A stretch of 11,235 nucleotides of DNA, from NCBI GenBank assembly GCA_964601865.1, contig CAZRPI010000113.1, positions 1 to 11,235 of the forward strand, in the 5' to 3' direction. The stretch comes from Pseudopelobacter sp964601865 (GTDB lineage Bacteria > Desulfobacterota > Desulfuromonadia > Geobacterales > Pseudopelobacteraceae). The notes below the pieces were generated by a model that saw nothing but the letters and a program-made list of their open reading frames with translations, ran no database searches and was not told where the DNA came from. Below, in pieces: positions 10,299 through 11,235 of this stretch; the first letter of the stretch is position 1, and each line of letters starts with the position of its first letter. Made by a program: the position numbers and the translations under genes.

Positions 10299-10346
10299 GG
10301 TCAGTTAACATGCTGAATTTTCAAAGGACACAAAAATAAACTGATG

Positions 10347-10381
10347 TAAAACAAAGAGCCCGGATTATTTCCGGGCTCTTT
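10347..10381 (-). terminator. Strong intrinsic terminator after leuB
   Basis: AAAGAGCCCGG and CCGGGCTCTTT form a perfect 11-bp stem (10353-10363 with 10371-10381) around a 7-base loop. On the minus strand this is followed by G and TTTT. It lies 26 bases after the leuB stop, ending the leucine gene's transcript before the EamA gene. Confidence 0.88.
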
Positions 10382-10407
10382 GACTTCGTATGTGCGACTC
10401 AAATGCT

Positions 10408-11235
10408 CTACTTCACTGCCGCCTCGGCAACCATATCGCCGATTTCAGTCGTGGAGAAGCCCATCTTGCCGGCACTCATGCTCCTCATCTTCTGCATGAC
10501 TTCCACCATGGCATTTTCAACTTGGGCTGCCGCTTTTTCCTCGCCCAGGGTTTCCAGCATCATCATGCCGGCGCCGATGGCAGCCAGCGGATTGATCACG
10601 TTCTTGCCGGTGTATTTGGGAGCGCTGCCGCCGATCGGCTCAAACATGGATACCCCTTCCGGATTGATGTTGCCGCCGGAGGCGATGCCCATGCCACCCT
10701 GGACCATGGCGCCCAGGTCGGTGATGATATCGCCGAACATGTTGTCGGTTACGATGACGTCGAACCACTCGGGATTCTTGACCATCCACATGGTGGTTGC
10801 GTCAACGTGGGCGTATTCGCGCTTGATGTCGGGGTAATCCCTCTCGCCGACTTCATGGAAGGTGCGCTCCCAGAGGTCGAAGGCGAAGGTGAGCACGTTG
10901 GTCTTGCCGCAGAGGGTGAGGGTCTTTCTCTTGTTCCTCTTGCGGGCATATTCGAAGGCGTAGCGGATACAGCGCTCCACGCCTTTGCGGGTATTGATGG
11001 AGGTCTGGATTGCCACCTCGTCCGGGGTTCCCTTCTTCAGTACGCCGCCGGAACCGGTGTACAGACCCTCGCTGTTCTCGCGCACCACGACGAAGTCGAT
11101 ATCTTCCGGCTTCTTGTCCTTCAGCGGGGTCTCCACGTTGGGATAGAGCTTCACCGGACGGAGGTTGATGTACTGGTCCAGTTCGAAACGGAGCTTGAGC
11201 AGGATCCCCTTCTCCAGGATGCCCGGCTTCACGTC
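10408..11235 (-). CDS. leuB: 3-isopropylmalate dehydrogenase, 5' end outside the window
   Basis: The last 275 residues are present. The frame is open to the window edge, with about 80-90 N-terminal residues missing compared with the usual length of about 360. The enzyme oxidises and decarboxylates 3-isopropylmalate to 2-oxoisocaproate with NAD, the third step of leucine synthesis in the cytoplasm. Visible family features are 'LRFELDQYINLRPVKLYP' (substrate-binding Arg region), 'VVRENSEGLYTG', 'LCGKTNVLTFAFDLW' with the catalytic Lys, and the metal- and substrate-binding signature 'NMFGDIITDLGAMVQGGMGI'. The adenine-binding loop is 'MFEPIGGSAPKYTGKNVINP', with Gly where many members have His in HGSAP. 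Isocitrate and tartrate dehydrogenases share this fold. LeuB is favoured by overall resemblance to the Geobacter-type protein as I recall it. A strong terminator follows the stop. Confidence 0.87.
   Translation of the reverse strand, partial: DVKPGILEKGILLKLRFELDQYINLRPVKLYPNVETPLKDKKPEDIDFVVVRENSEGLYTGSGGVLKKGTPDEVAIQTSINTRKGVERCIRYAFEYARKRNKRKTLTLCGKTNVLTFAFDLWERTFHEVGERDYPDIKREYAHVDATTMWMVKNPEWFDVIVTDNMFGDIITDLGAMVQGGMGIASGGNINPEGVSMFEPIGGSAPKYTGKNVINPLAAIGAGMMMLETLGEEKAAAQVENAMVEVMQKMRSMSAGKMGFSTTEIGDMVAEAAVK

Noticed and set aside
9402..10316. Plus-strand frame of 304 codons opposite the EamA gene
   Set aside because: It is charged, Gln-rich low-complexity translation, the expected antisense of a hydrophobic transporter.

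Overview
The window reads as chromosomal DNA of a Gram-negative, moderately GC-rich bacterium. The most likely source is the Geobacter/Desulfuromonadia group. This is an inference from recalled protein resemblance (the LeuB type, the Slp-type outer-membrane lipoprotein, and a hybrid kinase of the HDFNN class); no search was run. All recognised genes belong to known families. I found no CRISPR array, transposase, phage gene, tRNA or rRNA, and no convincing new multi-gene system.

Layout, left to right. Positions 1-185 hold no gene I can support. An AraC-type regulator (186-995, minus) faces a plus-strand stretch of gene debris. That debris is the C-terminal part of a short-chain dehydrogenase (1160-1489) and a 32-codon open frame with a good ribosome binding site (1525-1623). 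A large hybrid PAS sensor kinase (1668-3897, minus) follows. It is interrupted by exactly 100 N, and the reading frame does not carry across the N block. Next come a rhomboid protease (4090-4815, minus), an intact short-chain dehydrogenase (5065-5832, plus) and a Slp-type lipoprotein (6104-6652, plus).

The right half is almost entirely minus strand. An ABC-F ATPase (7500-9134) is followed 81 bases downstream by a parvulin-SseB fusion protein (6705-7418), probably in the same transcript. Upstream of these lies a 106-base element bounded by perfect 10-base inverted repeats (9299-9404), then an EamA-type transporter (9414-10298), a strong intrinsic terminator (10347-10381) and the 3' three quarters of leuB (10408 to the window end).

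Most neighbours have unrelated jobs: transcription control, signal transduction, membrane proteolysis, translation, protein folding, transport and leucine synthesis. The two plausible functional links are the ABC-F/parvulin-SseB pair and the AraC regulator with the decayed dehydrogenase remnant beside it. Intergenic stretches at 3898-4089, 4816-5064, 5833-6103 and 9135-9413 are all under 300 bases and contain only the small signals listed.
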